Numbered from the stretch's first letter, positions 1 to 7,268 are shown. The stretch: 10,527 nucleotides of DNA from Lachnoclostridium sp. UBA739 (GCA_002297865.1 DBKX01000089.1:2412-12938), one strand, 5' to 3'. Numbers and translations are program-made. Notes: generated by a model not told the origin, from the letters alone.

Positions 1-40
1 TAGTCTGTAAAGCCTGTTTTTCGCCCAAATTTAACAATAC

Positions 41-69
41 TTGACTTGAAACTGATTTAATTATACAAT
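41..69 (+). promoter_or_regulatory. Predicted sigma-A promoter of the methyltransferase gene
   Basis: TTGACT at 41-46 and TACAAT at 64-69 are separated by 17 nt, one mismatch each from consensus. The start codon lies about 60 nt downstream of the -10. No other gene is visible in the first 128 nt. Confidence 0.6.
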
Positions 70-128
70 TTTGAACGAGGTAAGTATATGAAATGAGAGT
101 TATATTTTAGAGCGAAAAGGAGAAAACT

Positions 129-971
129 ATGGATAAATGTTTGATATGTGGTGGTCAGGAGTATACAGTCATACATAGAGGAACAAGAGATATTGAAACT
201 ATTGATGTTTTAAAATGCAATACATGCGGTGCAGTAAGGTTGTCTTCATTTGAACAGATACATGATGGTTTTTACGAGAATTCAGGTATGCGTGAGAACA
301 AGGAGATTGCAAAGCTGACAGAAGAGTCGAAAGATGATGTTCGTAGGGCAACATATTTCATGAAAGATTATTTTGATAAAAGCATTCTAGATTTCGGATG
401 TGGAAAAGGTGGTTATCTGAATTTGGCGAAAAACTATGCTGCTAAAGTAGCAGGCGTAGAGCTGGAAAATGAGCCGAGAGAACATTTGGTATCAGAAGGA
501 ATTGATGTTCGAAAAGATATCAATGACTTTACGGATAAGTTTGATTTTATTACGATGTTTCATGTGGTGGAACACTTAGCAGACCCGTTCCCATGGTTAG
601 CTAGTATAAAGAATCATCTCAAGGATGGTGGAGAACTGATTGTAGAAACCCCCAATGCCGATGATATACTACTAACACAGTATGGATGTGAGGCATTTAA
701 AAATTTTACATATTGGGGGTGTCATGTACGCTTATACACATCTAAGACTTTGGAAAAACTTTTAGAAATGGCAGGTTTTAAGATTAAATGGAGTAAGCAA
801 ATTCAAAGATATCCCTTAGCAAATCACTTGTACTGGCTGCGAGAAGGAAAACCAGGCGGCCAAAAGAAATGGAATGATATTTCTTCCCAAGTAATAAATT
901 CAGAGTATGAGCGTATTTTAGCGGAAAAAGGGATGTGCGATACCTTATTAATTTCTGCAGCCCTAGAATAA
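129..971 (+). CDS. Zinc-ribbon class I SAM-dependent methyltransferase
   Basis: This 280-residue cytoplasmic protein is predicted to transfer a methyl group from S-adenosylmethionine to an unidentified substrate. Residues 4-33 hold two CxxC pairs (C4/C7 and C30/C33), a likely zinc knuckle. The Rossmann-type methyltransferase core follows: motif I ILDFGCGKGGYL at 86-97, an acidic residue after the second strand (GVELE), and the HVVEHL motif after FDFITMF, typical of the Methyltransf_11/23 group. A GGELIVETPN strand fits motif III. Proteins with an N-terminal zinc ribbon and this core are often found in sugar or surface-polysaccharide pathways, but nothing in this window confirms that, so the substrate is open. 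The start is fixed by AAAGGAGA at 116-123, six nt before ATG. The gene stands alone: its own promoter is upstream and a strong terminator begins at the stop codon. Confidence 0.85.
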   Translation: MDKCLICGGQEYTVIHRGTRDIETIDVLKCNTCGAVRLSSFEQIHDGFYENSGMRENKEIAKLTEESKDDVRRATYFMKDYFDKSILDFGCGKGGYLNLAKNYAAKVAGVELENEPREHLVSEGIDVRKDINDFTDKFDFITMFHVVEHLADPFPWLASIKNHLKDGGELIVETPNADDILLTQYGCEAFKNFTYWGCHVRLYTSKTLEKLLEMAGFKIKWSKQIQRYPLANHLYWLREGKPGGQKKWNDISSQVINSEYERILAEKGMCDTLLISAALE

Positions 972-1017
972 AAAAGTTCGCATCCTTGCTATCGTTTCGT
1001 AAGGATGCGAACTTTTT
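971..1017. terminator. Bidirectional terminator between convergent genes
   Basis: A perfect 17-bp inverted repeat, with arms at 971-987 (AAAAAGTTCGCATCCTT) and 1001-1017, encloses a 13-nt loop. The arm ends give a U-run in both directions, so it can end transcripts of the methyltransferase (+) and the flavoprotein gene (-). Confidence 0.92.
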
Positions 1018-1049
1018 ACTGTATAGGAAATTCTGTTACACTCCATTCC

Positions 1050-1679
1050 CTAGCGGATAAAGTTTGTCTTTGCTCCACTAACAGGAACAGGATGTTCAAT
1101 ACCATTTTGCTTACCAGACTCAATACACTTTAAAATCCAAGCCATATTCTGACCAACATTCTGCATTGTCTGAAGCCCTTCTAAGTCTTTCTTTACATCA
1201 TCTGGACATCCGCCATGAACCATATTCCAATAGCTTCCGGAGATAACTGGCATGTTACGAATGCCAAAGTATCTGCTAATCTGATCTAATGTAACCGTTG
1301 TTCCAGCACGTCTTGCACTTGCTACACATGCAGCAGGTTTATAAGCTAAGAAAGAACCGCCGGCCCAGAATAAACGATCCATAAAGGATGTAAGGAAACC
1401 AGATGCCCCTGCAAAATGTACTGGGGAGCCGAATACAAAACCGTCGGCGTCTTTAATTTTGTCAATTGCTGCATTTACAGTGTCTTCGTTGTATATACAG
1501 TGATGTTCTTCGTTTTTAGAACAACCTCCACAGCCAACACATCCACGAACAGCTTTATTGCCAATCTGGAAGATTTCTGTTTCTATCCCTTCTTTTTCTA
1601 ATGTTGCTGCAACTTCTGATAACGCTGTATATGTACAGCCGTGAGCGTTTGGACTACCATTAAATAATATAACTTTCAC
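1050..1679 (-). CDS. Iron-sulfur flavoprotein-like NAD(P)H-dependent FMN reductase
   Basis: A flavodoxin-fold protein of 209 residues, predicted to bind FMN and pass electrons from a reduced nicotinamide or ferredoxin to an unknown acceptor in the cytoplasm. The N-terminus VKVILFNGSPNAHGCTYTAL is the first beta strand and the FMN phosphate loop (GSPNxxGxT). Four cysteines follow, C47, C50, C53 and C61, in a Cx2Cx2Cx7C arrangement. This matches the compact motif of archaeal iron-sulfur flavoproteins, so a [4Fe-4S] cluster is likely but not proven. GSPVHFAGASGFLTSFMDRLFW is the second flavin-contact segment. I chose GTG at 1679 because AAAGGAG lies 8 nt upstream of it. A longer reading from 1709 would place that ribosome site inside the coding region. 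It is monocistronic and convergent with the methyltransferase gene. Confidence 0.85.
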   Translation of the reverse strand: MKVILFNGSPNAHGCTYTALSEVAATLEKEGIETEIFQIGNKAVRGCVGCGGCSKNEEHHCIYNEDTVNAAIDKIKDADGFVFGSPVHFAGASGFLTSFMDRLFWAGGSFLAYKPAACVASARRAGTTVTLDQISRYFGIRNMPVISGSYWNMVHGGCPDDVKKDLEGLQTMQNVGQNMAWILKCIESGKQNGIEHPVPVSGAKTNFIR

Positions 1680-1729
1680 AATAATTGCTCCTTTCATTAT
1701 GGTATTCAATTTTAAACCTTTTATAAGTT

Positions 1730-1757
1730 ATTATACAGTGAATAAAAAAATACGCAA
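1730..1757 (-). promoter_or_regulatory. Predicted promoter of the flavoprotein gene
   Basis: Read on the minus strand, TTGCGT (1757-1752) is followed after 16 nt by a perfect TATAAT (1735-1730). The -10 lies about 50 nt upstream of the GTG start at 1679. Confidence 0.6.
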
Positions 1758-1788
1758 GAAAGAGATTAAATATAAAAATCACATAATC

Positions 1789-1821
1789 CCTATTGACATA
1801 CTAGGAAAAGAGGATTATTAT
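1789..1821 (+). promoter_or_regulatory. cysK promoter with overlapping inverted repeat
   Basis: A consensus -35 TTGACA (1793-1798) and TATTAT (1816-1821) are spaced by 17 nt. The -35 lies inside a small inverted repeat, CCTA (1789-1792) and TAGG (1802-1805), a position where a repressor could block RNA polymerase. Cysteine genes of Firmicutes are often controlled by Rrf2-type CymR. I cannot match this site to a known consensus with certainty, so only the promoter call is firm. Confidence 0.7.
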
Positions 1822-1879
1822 ATATCATATAAAACATATAAATTTAGTAGGGAATAAAGAGAAGATAGGAGTGTGTGGT

Positions 1880-2818
1880 ATGAGTAATGTAAAAACAAGT
1901 ATTTTAGAATTAGTGGGAAGAACGCCTCTTTTGCAGGTAAAACAATATCAGGAAAAGAATCATTTAGAAGCGAATATTTTCGCCAAGTTAGAGTATTTCA
2001 ATCCAGCTGGCAGTGTAAAGGATAGAATTGCATTGGCAATGATTGAAGATGCAGAAGAGAAAGGAATTTTAAAGCCTGGAGCAACGATTATTGAACCTAC
2101 TTCTGGTAACACAGGAATTGGAATTGCATCTGTTGCAGCAGCAAAAGGATACAAGGCAATTTTAACTATGCCTGAAACGATGAGTGTGGAACGACGTAAA
2201 TTGTTACAGGCATATGGCGCCGAACTGGTATTAACAGAAGGCGCAAAAGGTATGAATGGTGCGATTGCCAAAGCGGAAGAACTTCATGCAAATACACCGA
2301 ATTCCGTGATATTAAGTCAATTTGCCAATCCAGCGAATCCGGCGGTTCATAAAGCAACAACAGGTCCTGAGATATGGGAAGACTTAGACGGAACGGTAGA
2401 TATTCTGGTGGCTGGTGTTGGTACTGGTGGAACGTTAACTGGAACTGGTTCTTATCTAAAAGAACAGAATCCAGATATTCAAGTAGTTGCGGTGGAACCA
2501 GAAGGCTCACCAGTGTTATCCAAAGGAACTGCTGGTCCACATAAGATTCAAGGGATTGGGGCTGGATTTGTTCCAGATGTATTAGATACCAATATTTATA
2601 ATGAAGTAATTACAGTAAGTAATGAAGATGCATTTGCTACAGGCAGAGAGCTTGCAAGAACAGAAGGATTTTTAGCAGGAATTTCTTCAGGAGCGGCATT
2701 GTGGGCGGCAAAACAGTTAGCAATCCGTCCTGAGAACAAAGGAAAAAATATCGTGGTAATTTTACCGGATACAGGGGATCGTTACTTATCAACTCCATTA
2801 TTTCAGAGTGAGAATTAA
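1880..2818 (+). CDS. cysK: Cysteine synthase A (O-acetylserine sulfhydrylase)
   Basis: This PLP enzyme makes L-cysteine from O-acetylserine and sulfide in the cytoplasm. From ATG at 1880 the protein has 312 residues, the usual length for CysK. Visible marks are LVGRTPLL at 11-18, the NPAGSVKDR segment with K47 as the Schiff-base lysine, the substrate loop [12 protein letters not shown], the phosphate-binding [10 protein letters not shown], and a C-terminal [10 protein letters not shown] serine region near the PLP pyridine nitrogen. No CBS domain is present, so it is not a cystathionine beta-synthase. I prefer ATG 1880 over the in-frame GTG at 1871 because AGGAG at 1867-1871 sits 8 nt before the ATG. 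No cysE lies beside it; the gene appears to be transcribed alone from the promoter at 1793-1821. Confidence 0.95.
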   Translation: MSNVKTSILELVGRTPLLQVKQYQEKNHLEANIFAKLEYFNPAGSVKDRIALAMIEDAEEKGILKPGATIIEPTSGNTGIGIASVAAAKGYKAILTMPETMSVERRKLLQAYGAELVLTEGAKGMNGAIAKAEELHANTPNSVILSQFANPANPAVHKATTGPEIWEDLDGTVDILVAGVGTGGTLTGTGSYLKEQNPDIQVVAVEPEGSPVLSKGTAGPHKIQGIGAGFVPDVLDTNIYNEVITVSNEDAFATGRELARTEGFLAGISSGAALWAAKQLAIRPENKGKNIVVILPDTGDRYLSTPLFQSEN

Positions 2819-2840
2819 TTTGACATATAAATAAAACAAG

Positions 2841-2945
2841 GTGAAACCTAGGGAAGTGGATTTGTTGCACGGGTAAAACCAAGAGGTAGCGGCGGCGTTA
2901 TATGAGAAGATAATGGAAATTGCAGAAGAGGTTAATAAAGTATAG
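2841..2945 (+). pseudogene. Short decayed reading frame downstream of cysK (unknown family)
   Basis: From GTG 2841 the frame reads VKPREVDLLHG, then TAA at 2874-2876, then NQEVAAALYEKIMEIAEEVNKV and a TAG at 2943-2945. The second half has the look of a real amphipathic helix at a protein C-terminus, and the helix is directly followed by a terminator. One base change in the TAA would restore a continuous frame. A neighbouring frame (GFVARVKPRGSGGVI) also reads openly, so a frameshift is possible too. I do not recognise the parent family. It could also be chance coding potential in an intergenic region. Confidence 0.3.
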
Positions 2946-2963
2946 TTAAAATATATTTTGATG

Positions 2964-3008
2964 AAAAATGGCTTTCGAGGAGATGATTTCTCGTGAGCCA
3001 TTTTTTAT
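2964..3008 (+). terminator. Rho-independent terminator after cysK region
   Basis: AAAAATGGCT (2964-2973) pairs with AGCCATTTTT (2996-3005). An inner CGAG/CTCG stem (2976-2979 with 2990-2993) caps it, and a run of six T follows the arm's A. It ends transcription from cysK and the remnant frame. Confidence 0.85.
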
Positions 3009-3058
3009 TTAGAATTTAACTTTTGGATACAAGAATCACCTTGTTTTTTAGTGAATAG

Positions 3059-3088
3059 TTTACATTTCGTTTTTTACGTCTTTATTAT
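3059..3088 (+). promoter_or_regulatory. Predicted promoter of the lysozyme-domain gene
   Basis: TTTACA (3059-3064) and TATTAT (3083-3088) are separated by 18 nt in an AT-rich stretch, about 70 nt before the start codon. This leaves a leader of roughly 65 nt that contains the palindrome at 3121-3136. Confidence 0.5.
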
Positions 3089-3116
3089 CTGGTGTAATTA
3101 CAAAAATAAAAAGTTT

Positions 3117-3140
3117 ATTAAGATAACTGGTTATCTAAAT
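3117..3140. promoter_or_regulatory. Palindromic operator candidate
   Basis: AGATAAC-TG-GTTATCT (3121-3136) is a perfect 7-bp inverted repeat. After one mismatched pair it extends with ATT/AAT to span 3117-3140. It lies between the predicted promoter and the AGGAGG ribosome site (3146-3151). A dimeric repressor site is the simplest reading; a small RNA hairpin limiting translation is the alternative. Confidence 0.45.
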
Positions 3141-3159
3141 TATTTAGGAGGAATCTAGT

Positions 3160-3951
3160 ATGCAAATAACAAATGTAAGATATGTGAAATCCACTTCAGG
3201 AGCTAAACTTAGAAGTACCGCAGCTGGCTCAACCGTTGTTAAAACACTTAGAGCGGGAGATCTGATGTATGATATTCCAGGTGTTGCTACCGTTAAAAAA
3301 GCATTAAGTGGAACTACATATATTTGGGTTAAAGTAATTGCGTATACAATTGAACAAAATTCATTAGGCTATAACTCATCTGTTTCCTATACAGGTTGGA
3401 TTGCAATTGAAAACACCACTGTAGTCTCAAGAACATCACCTAGCAAATCCAGTGTTATATCTACAAATGCTAAATTGAATCAACGAAAGCAGTTGATAAA
3501 TGCAAGATATATTTATAATTACCTTACAAATAAGGGATGGAGAAAAAATGCTATTCTAGCTATGCTTGGTAATATGGAAGCGGAGAGCAATATTAACCCA
3601 GGACATTGGCAAAACGAATACAAAGATCCATCAAATGGATACGGTTTGGTTCAATGGACACCATCCACAAAATATACAAACTGGTTAGGTAGTACAGATG
3701 AAAGTAAAATGTGCGATATTGACAAACAGCTAAATCGTATTATACATGAATCTGAAAAAAACCTACAATGGATAAAAGGAAAGTATTCGCCAGAAATGAG
3801 ATTTTCGGAGTTTCCTACATCTACAAAATCACGTGATGAATTAACGATATATTTCTTTAAATGCTATGAGAATAATGGAAAAAATGAAGATAGTGCACGT
3901 AAATCTAATGCTGCAAAATGGGATATGCTAATTGGTTACCTAACAGATTAA
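3160..3951 (+). CDS. SH3-like plus phage-tail-lysozyme-type cell wall hydrolase
   Basis: This 263-residue protein is predicted to cleave peptidoglycan. Residues 1 to about 89 form a beta-rich SH3-like domain (GAKLRSTAAGSTVVKTLRAGD at the start, WIAIENTTVV at the end) that probably binds the wall. A Ser/Thr/Lys-rich linker covers 90-108. Residues 109-262 resemble the phage tail lysozyme family: an ARYIYNYLTNKGW helix, AILAMLGNMEAESNINPGHWQ with E142 (or E140) as the likely catalytic glutamate, and the glycine-rich GYGLVQWTP at 160-168. There is no signal peptide, membrane segment or neighbouring holin, so export must be by lysis, by another secretion route, or absent. ATG 3160 follows AGGAGG with 8 nt. 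The gene is AT-rich and convergent with an LprI-like lipoprotein gene, a context that suggests a phage- or competition-derived module. The catalytic assignment is by motif only. Confidence 0.8.
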   Translation: MQITNVRYVKSTSGAKLRSTAAGSTVVKTLRAGDLMYDIPGVATVKKALSGTTYIWVKVIAYTIEQNSLGYNSSVSYTGWIAIENTTVVSRTSPSKSSVISTNAKLNQRKQLINARYIYNYLTNKGWRKNAILAMLGNMEAESNINPGHWQNEYKDPSNGYGLVQWTPSTKYTNWLGSTDESKMCDIDKQLNRIIHESEKNLQWIKGKYSPEMRFSEFPTSTKSRDELTIYFFKCYENNGKNEDSARKSNAAKWDMLIGYLTD

Positions 3952-3962
3952 TTAAGTTATAT

Positions 3963-4002
3963 TGAAAGGAGAGCTAAAAGTATGATAAAGACTCTCCTTT
4001 CA
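3963..4002. terminator. Hairpin between convergent genes, probable terminator
   Basis: TGAAAGGAGAG (3963-3973) and CTCTCCTTTCA (3992-4002) form a perfect 11-bp stem with an 18-nt loop. No strong U-run follows on either strand, so termination may be weak. The left arm also looks like a ribosome site (AAAGGAG) for a 27-codon frame at 3982-4065, which I do not annotate. Confidence 0.55.
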
Positions 4003-4030
4003 TATTCTCATAATTTGAATTGGGAATATT

Positions 4031-5107
4031 TTAATCATAAAAGTGATAATCATAATAAAGATTAACCAAGTAAAATGTACGTCTAAATAGCATGTTTCCA
4101 CATTTATAGTAAGGCACCTTATCGTTGGATAATAAGCTTTTTAAATGTTCTAGCCACTTTGATTGAGAATTCATTAAAGATTCTTTTTTATCATCTTTCA
4201 ATTTTTTTAGGCACATATTATATATTTTATTCATTTCCTGATTAGACGCAGTATAGTATGGCTTGTAATCCTCTCCCATATCTTCTGAACTTAAATCGAT
4301 TAAATATGCAAGCGAATCTAAATAATGTTGTCGAGCATTGATTGTGTGTGGGGATGGTGATTTATTATCGGCAGAATTTAGAATGCCTATAAGTTCGCTG
4401 TTTATTGCTTCATCGGAAAAGTCAAACCATTTAACTTCTGGAAGATTGGTAAAATCTTGAAAATCTCTATCCCAAATTTTCTTGCTTATTGGCATATCAG
4501 ATATAGAATAATCGTCGTAATAGGATTGTATTTTTTCTGTATAGAAGAATGTATCCCCTAAGAAAAACAACTTGCCTATTGAATTGGAATCAGCACCACT
4601 TGAGGACATAAATATCCCAGTTGTCTTTAACTGTTCGAAACACCTATTTGGAATATAATTAGCTAATACTTTTTTATCCTTATATCGTAAAATAACATAA
4701 CCATCAGCACCTTCTGCGTACAATACTATTTCAAAAATGCCATCTCCATCTAAATCAATAATTGAAAATTTAGTAAAATGATACTCACAATCGTATATAG
4801 ATTTTAAGTCTTTTATGTACCCATTATATTCGTGAATGGTAGACTTGGAATAATTAGGAGCCTTATCCGTAAAACTAAGAGTTTGCTCGTTGAAAAGTAC
4901 TGATTTGAAAGTCTCTACAATAGGAGATATAGAGTTTTCGTTTTTTGAAGGGGAAGGAATAATTTGGTGTTCTGTTATTCTAGTATCATCTATACTTGGT
5001 GATGTTAAATTTGGATTGTCACTATATGTACTGTGTGTATCCAGTGTTCCACAGGATGTTAAAGAAATTACTGTAAGTATTGTTATAGTTAAAAATCTCT
5101 TTTTCAT
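4031..5107 (-). CDS. Lipoprotein with LprI/DUF1311-like lysozyme-inhibitor domain
   Basis: A 358-residue surface lipoprotein. Residues 1-18 are a signal peptide (MKKRF, hydrophobic core) and LTSC at 16-19 is the lipobox, so C19 would be lipidated and the protein anchored outside the membrane. A Ser/Pro/Asn-rich spacer runs to about 65. Around 110-145, DLDGDGIFE (118-126) followed by IVLY resembles the calcium-binding FG-GAP/VCBS type of loop. Residues about 282-352 (ASNQEMNKIYNMCLKKL, then LMNSQSKWLEHLKS, then FRRTFYLVNLYYD) match the pattern of the LprI/DUF1311 family, whose mycobacterial founder inhibits lysozyme. I chose ATG 5107 because GGAG lies 6 nt upstream; an in-frame ATG at 5119 would overlap that site. 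Family membership is by eye; inhibition of the neighbouring lysozyme-like protein is inference. Confidence 0.7.
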   Translation of the reverse strand: MKKRFLTITILTVISLTSCGTLDTHSTYSDNPNLTSPSIDDTRITEHQIIPSPSKNENSISPIVETFKSVLFNEQTLSFTDKAPNYSKSTIHEYNGYIKDLKSIYDCEYHFTKFSIIDLDGDGIFEIVLYAEGADGYVILRYKDKKVLANYIPNRCFEQLKTTGIFMSSSGADSNSIGKLFFLGDTFFYTEKIQSYYDDYSISDMPISKKIWDRDFQDFTNLPEVKWFDFSDEAINSELIGILNSADNKSPSPHTINARQHYLDSLAYLIDLSSEDMGEDYKPYYTASNQEMNKIYNMCLKKLKDDKKESLMNSQSKWLEHLKSLLSNDKVPYYKCGNMLFRRTFYLVNLYYDYHFYD

Positions 5108-5143
5108 TACAATCTCCATTTCGCTTATAAATTTATATCATCT

Positions 5144-5171
5144 ATTATACCATCAAAAATAAAAAAGTCAT
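5144..5171 (-). promoter_or_regulatory. Predicted extended -10 promoter of the lipoprotein gene
   Basis: On the minus strand a perfect TATAAT (5149-5144) is preceded by TGG, giving an extended -10. ATGACT (5171-5166), four of six matches to a -35, lies 16 nt upstream. The -10 is about 37 nt before the start codon. Confidence 0.6.
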
Positions 5172-5178
5172 AATGATC

Positions 5179-5220
5179 TTTATATTAACTTGTATTGTCT
5201 TCTATTTTATATTAACTTGT
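5179..5220. repeat. 15-bp direct repeat, two copies
   Basis: TTTATATTAACTTGT occurs at 5179-5193 and again at 5206-5220, a 27-bp period. It lies between the divergent lipoprotein promoter and the nptA promoter region. It could be a tandem regulator site or a slippage duplication. Confidence 0.7.
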
Positions 5221-5339
5221 TCTGTTTAGAGCATTTTCCCATAAAAGAAGGGGGGAATGTGTCCAAGACTTTTTGTTCTTTTAAGCAATCTTTACATTCT
5301 GCAAAAAACTTTACATAATCCATACAATACTACAAAATT

Positions 5340-5394
5340 TTTACGTAGTTTTTACGCTTTTGAGAACGTATACTTTACACTGTTTTCTTATGAT
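5340..5394 (+). promoter_or_regulatory. PhoP-box-type promoter of nptA
   Basis: TTTACG (5340-5345), TTTACG (5351-5356) and TTTACA (5374-5379) precede a -10 TATGAT (5389-5394); no usable -35 is present. The 11-bp period of the first two fits the TT(A/T/C)ACA repeats bound by PhoP in Bacillus. The last box ends 9 nt before the -10, as in PhoP-activated promoters. Further TTTACA copies lie at 5291 and 5310. The same geometry occurs before pstS. PhoP dependence is inferred from sequence and from the phoPR genes downstream. Confidence 0.65.
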
Positions 5395-5443
5395 AATCTT
5401 AAAGAAATATTCAGGTAAAGAAAAATCTAAGGAGCGAATGAGT

Positions 5444-7222
5444 ATGGACATTTTTGGTATATTAACAATGATAGGTGGATTAGCACTGTTTCTATTTGGA
5501 ATGAGTACCATGGGGAATGGATTGGAAAAGGTATCTGGAGGAAAGTTAGAAAAGATTTTGGAAAAACTGACTTCCAATCCCATTAAAGCTGTATTATTAG
5601 GTGCTGGTGTAACAGCGGTAATTCAGTCTTCCTCAGCAACAACCGTTATGGTAGTTGGTTTTGTAAACTCAGGCATCATGAAGTTATCCCAATCAATTGG
5701 AATTATTATGGGAGCAAACATTGGTACAACAGTTACATCATGGATTTTAAGTTTAGGTGGTATTGAAAGCGACAACTTTTTCATTCAGTTACTGAAGCCA
5801 ACTTCTTTTTCGCCAGTACTTGCGTTAATCGGTGTCATTCTAATCATGTTCTGCAAAAAAGAAAAGAAGAAAGATATCGGAACTATTTTGATAGGATTTG
5901 CGATTTTAATGACAGGAATGGAAACCATGAGTCAAGCGGTGAAACCACTTGCCGATGTTCCGGCCTTTACTAATCTGTTTGTAAAATTTGAAAATCCTAT
6001 TTTTGGATTGTTAGCAGGTGCCATTTTGACAGCGATCATTCAAAGTTCGTCTGCTTCAGTAGGTATTTTGCAGGCGTTATGTAAAACAGGCGCAGTTACC
6101 TACGGTTCAGCACTTCCTATTATTATGGGGCAGAATATTGGAACGTGTGTTACCGCGTTGCTTTCAGCAATAGGTGCTAAGAAAAATGCCAAACGTGCTG
6201 CATTCGTACATTTTTATTTCAATATAATTGGAACAATCGTATTTATGACTGTATTCTATACACTGAATGGATTTATTCATTTCCATGTGTTATCCCAAGG
6301 GGCAAATGCTGCTGGAATTGCAGTAATCCACAGTACGTTTAACATTGGAGCGACTCTTTTATTATTACCATTTTCTAAATTGCTAGAGAAACTTGCTTGT
6401 GCTACGATTCGAGACACGAATGAAGAAAATGACGAATTTAGTTCTATTGCAGGAGAATTAGACCAGCGTTTCTTAGAAACACCAGGTTATGCAACACAGC
6501 AATGTAAAATGGTTGCTAGTAAGATGGCAGATTTAGTTAGTAAAAACCTTAATGCTGCAATGGAACTCCTTGAGAATTATTCCGAAGAAAAAGCAAAAAA
6601 AGTTGTAGAAATGGAAGCTCAGGTTGACCATTGTGAAGATGTGTTAGGTTCATACCTTGTAAGACTGAGCAGCAAAACTCCTTCTGTAAAAGACAGCCAG
6701 ACCATAGCAGAACTGCTGCACTGTATTGGTGATTTGGAACGTATTTCAGATCATGCATCTAATATTATGGAAGCGGCAACAGAAATGAACGAAAAGGGAA
6801 TTACCTTCTCGGAGCAAGCAAAAAAGGAATTAGCTGTATATAAGAATGCGGTAAAGGACATTGTAGAAATAGCTCAGGCAGTATTAAAGACAGAAGATGT
6901 GGAGCTTGCAAAGAAGATAGAACCATTAGAAGAAGTGGTAGATTGTCTCAATGCAGAAGTTAAGAGCCGTCATATCAAACGTCTTAGTGATGGAAAATGT
7001 ACCATCGAATTAGGTTTTGTTTTCTCAGATTTATGTGTAAACTTCGAGCGTATTGCAGACCATTGCTCAAATATCGGTCTTTCTGTCATACAGCTTCAAA
7101 AAAGTGGTTACGATACACATGAGTATATATTACAATTGAAACGTGAGCTTAATTCAGAGTTCAATAAAGAATTTGAAGCATACAAAGGACAATATTTATT
7201 ACCACAGTGTATACAGGCATAA
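5444..7222 (+). CDS. nptA: Na+/phosphate cotransporter with C-terminal PhoU domain
   Basis: A 592-residue membrane protein predicted to import phosphate with sodium. The N-terminal 330 or so residues hold two inverted Na/Pi-cotransporter repeats, each with the hallmark QSSSA (61-65 and 200-204) and a following GxNIGT motif (90-95 and 229-234), plus many hydrophobic helices. From about 350 to 570 there is a cytoplasmic helical PhoU-like region with HCIGDLERISDHASNI and a second NFERIADHCSNI, the two metal-binding PhoU repeats. The start is ATG 5444, nine nt after AAGGAG (5429-5434). ATG 5438 is only 3 nt away, and a frame opening at 5360 would run through the promoter. phoP follows after 46 nt with no clear terminator, so the two are probably cotranscribed from a PhoP-box promoter. 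No separate phoU gene is visible here. Confidence 0.92.
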   Translation: MDIFGILTMIGGLALFLFGMSTMGNGLEKVSGGKLEKILEKLTSNPIKAVLLGAGVTAVIQSSSATTVMVVGFVNSGIMKLSQSIGIIMGANIGTTVTSWILSLGGIESDNFFIQLLKPTSFSPVLALIGVILIMFCKKEKKKDIGTILIGFAILMTGMETMSQAVKPLADVPAFTNLFVKFENPIFGLLAGAILTAIIQSSSASVGILQALCKTGAVTYGSALPIIMGQNIGTCVTALLSAIGAKKNAKRAAFVHFYFNIIGTIVFMTVFYTLNGFIHFHVLSQGANAAGIAVIHSTFNIGATLLLLPFSKLLEKLACATIRDTNEENDEFSSIAGELDQRFLETPGYATQQCKMVASKMADLVSKNLNAAMELLENYSEEKAKKVVEMEAQVDHCEDVLGSYLVRLSSKTPSVKDSQTIAELLHCIGDLERISDHASNIMEAATEMNEKGITFSEQAKKELAVYKNAVKDIVEIAQAVLKTEDVELAKKIEPLEEVVDCLNAEVKSRHIKRLSDGKCTIELGFVFSDLCVNFERIADHCSNIGLSVIQLQKSGYDTHEYILQLKRELNSEFNKEFEAYKGQYLLPQCIQA

Positions 7223-7241
7223 TGTGTTAGATGACGATTTG

Positions 7242-7255
7242 TATACCATGGTATA
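7242..7255. promoter_or_regulatory. 14-bp perfect palindrome before phoP
   Basis: TATACCATGGTATA is fully self-complementary and abuts the phoP ribosome site AAGGAGGGG (7255-7263). It could be a DNA operator, or part of a weak stem near the ribosome site. No -35/-10 pair is evident beside it. Confidence 0.4.
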
Positions 7256-7268
7256 AGGAGGGGTAATC

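Noticed and set aside
2166..2540. Long open frame on the minus strand inside cysK
   Set aside because: It is antisense to a fully conserved enzyme, has no ribosome site, and its composition is that of a shadow frame.
2874..2876. Recoded stop codon in the frame behind cysK
   Set aside because: It is TAA, not TGA or TAG, and no recoding signal is visible; decay is simpler.
3059..3078. PhoP boxes before the lysozyme-domain gene (TTTACA and TTTACG)
   Set aside because: Their spacing is 14 bp and the distance to the -10 does not match the nptA/pstS layout; TTTACA there serves better as a -35.
5360..5443. N-terminal extension of the Na/Pi transporter
   Set aside because: It would translate through the last PhoP box and the -10, has no ribosome site, and NptA proteins normally begin at the MDIFGILTMIGGLALFLFG helix.
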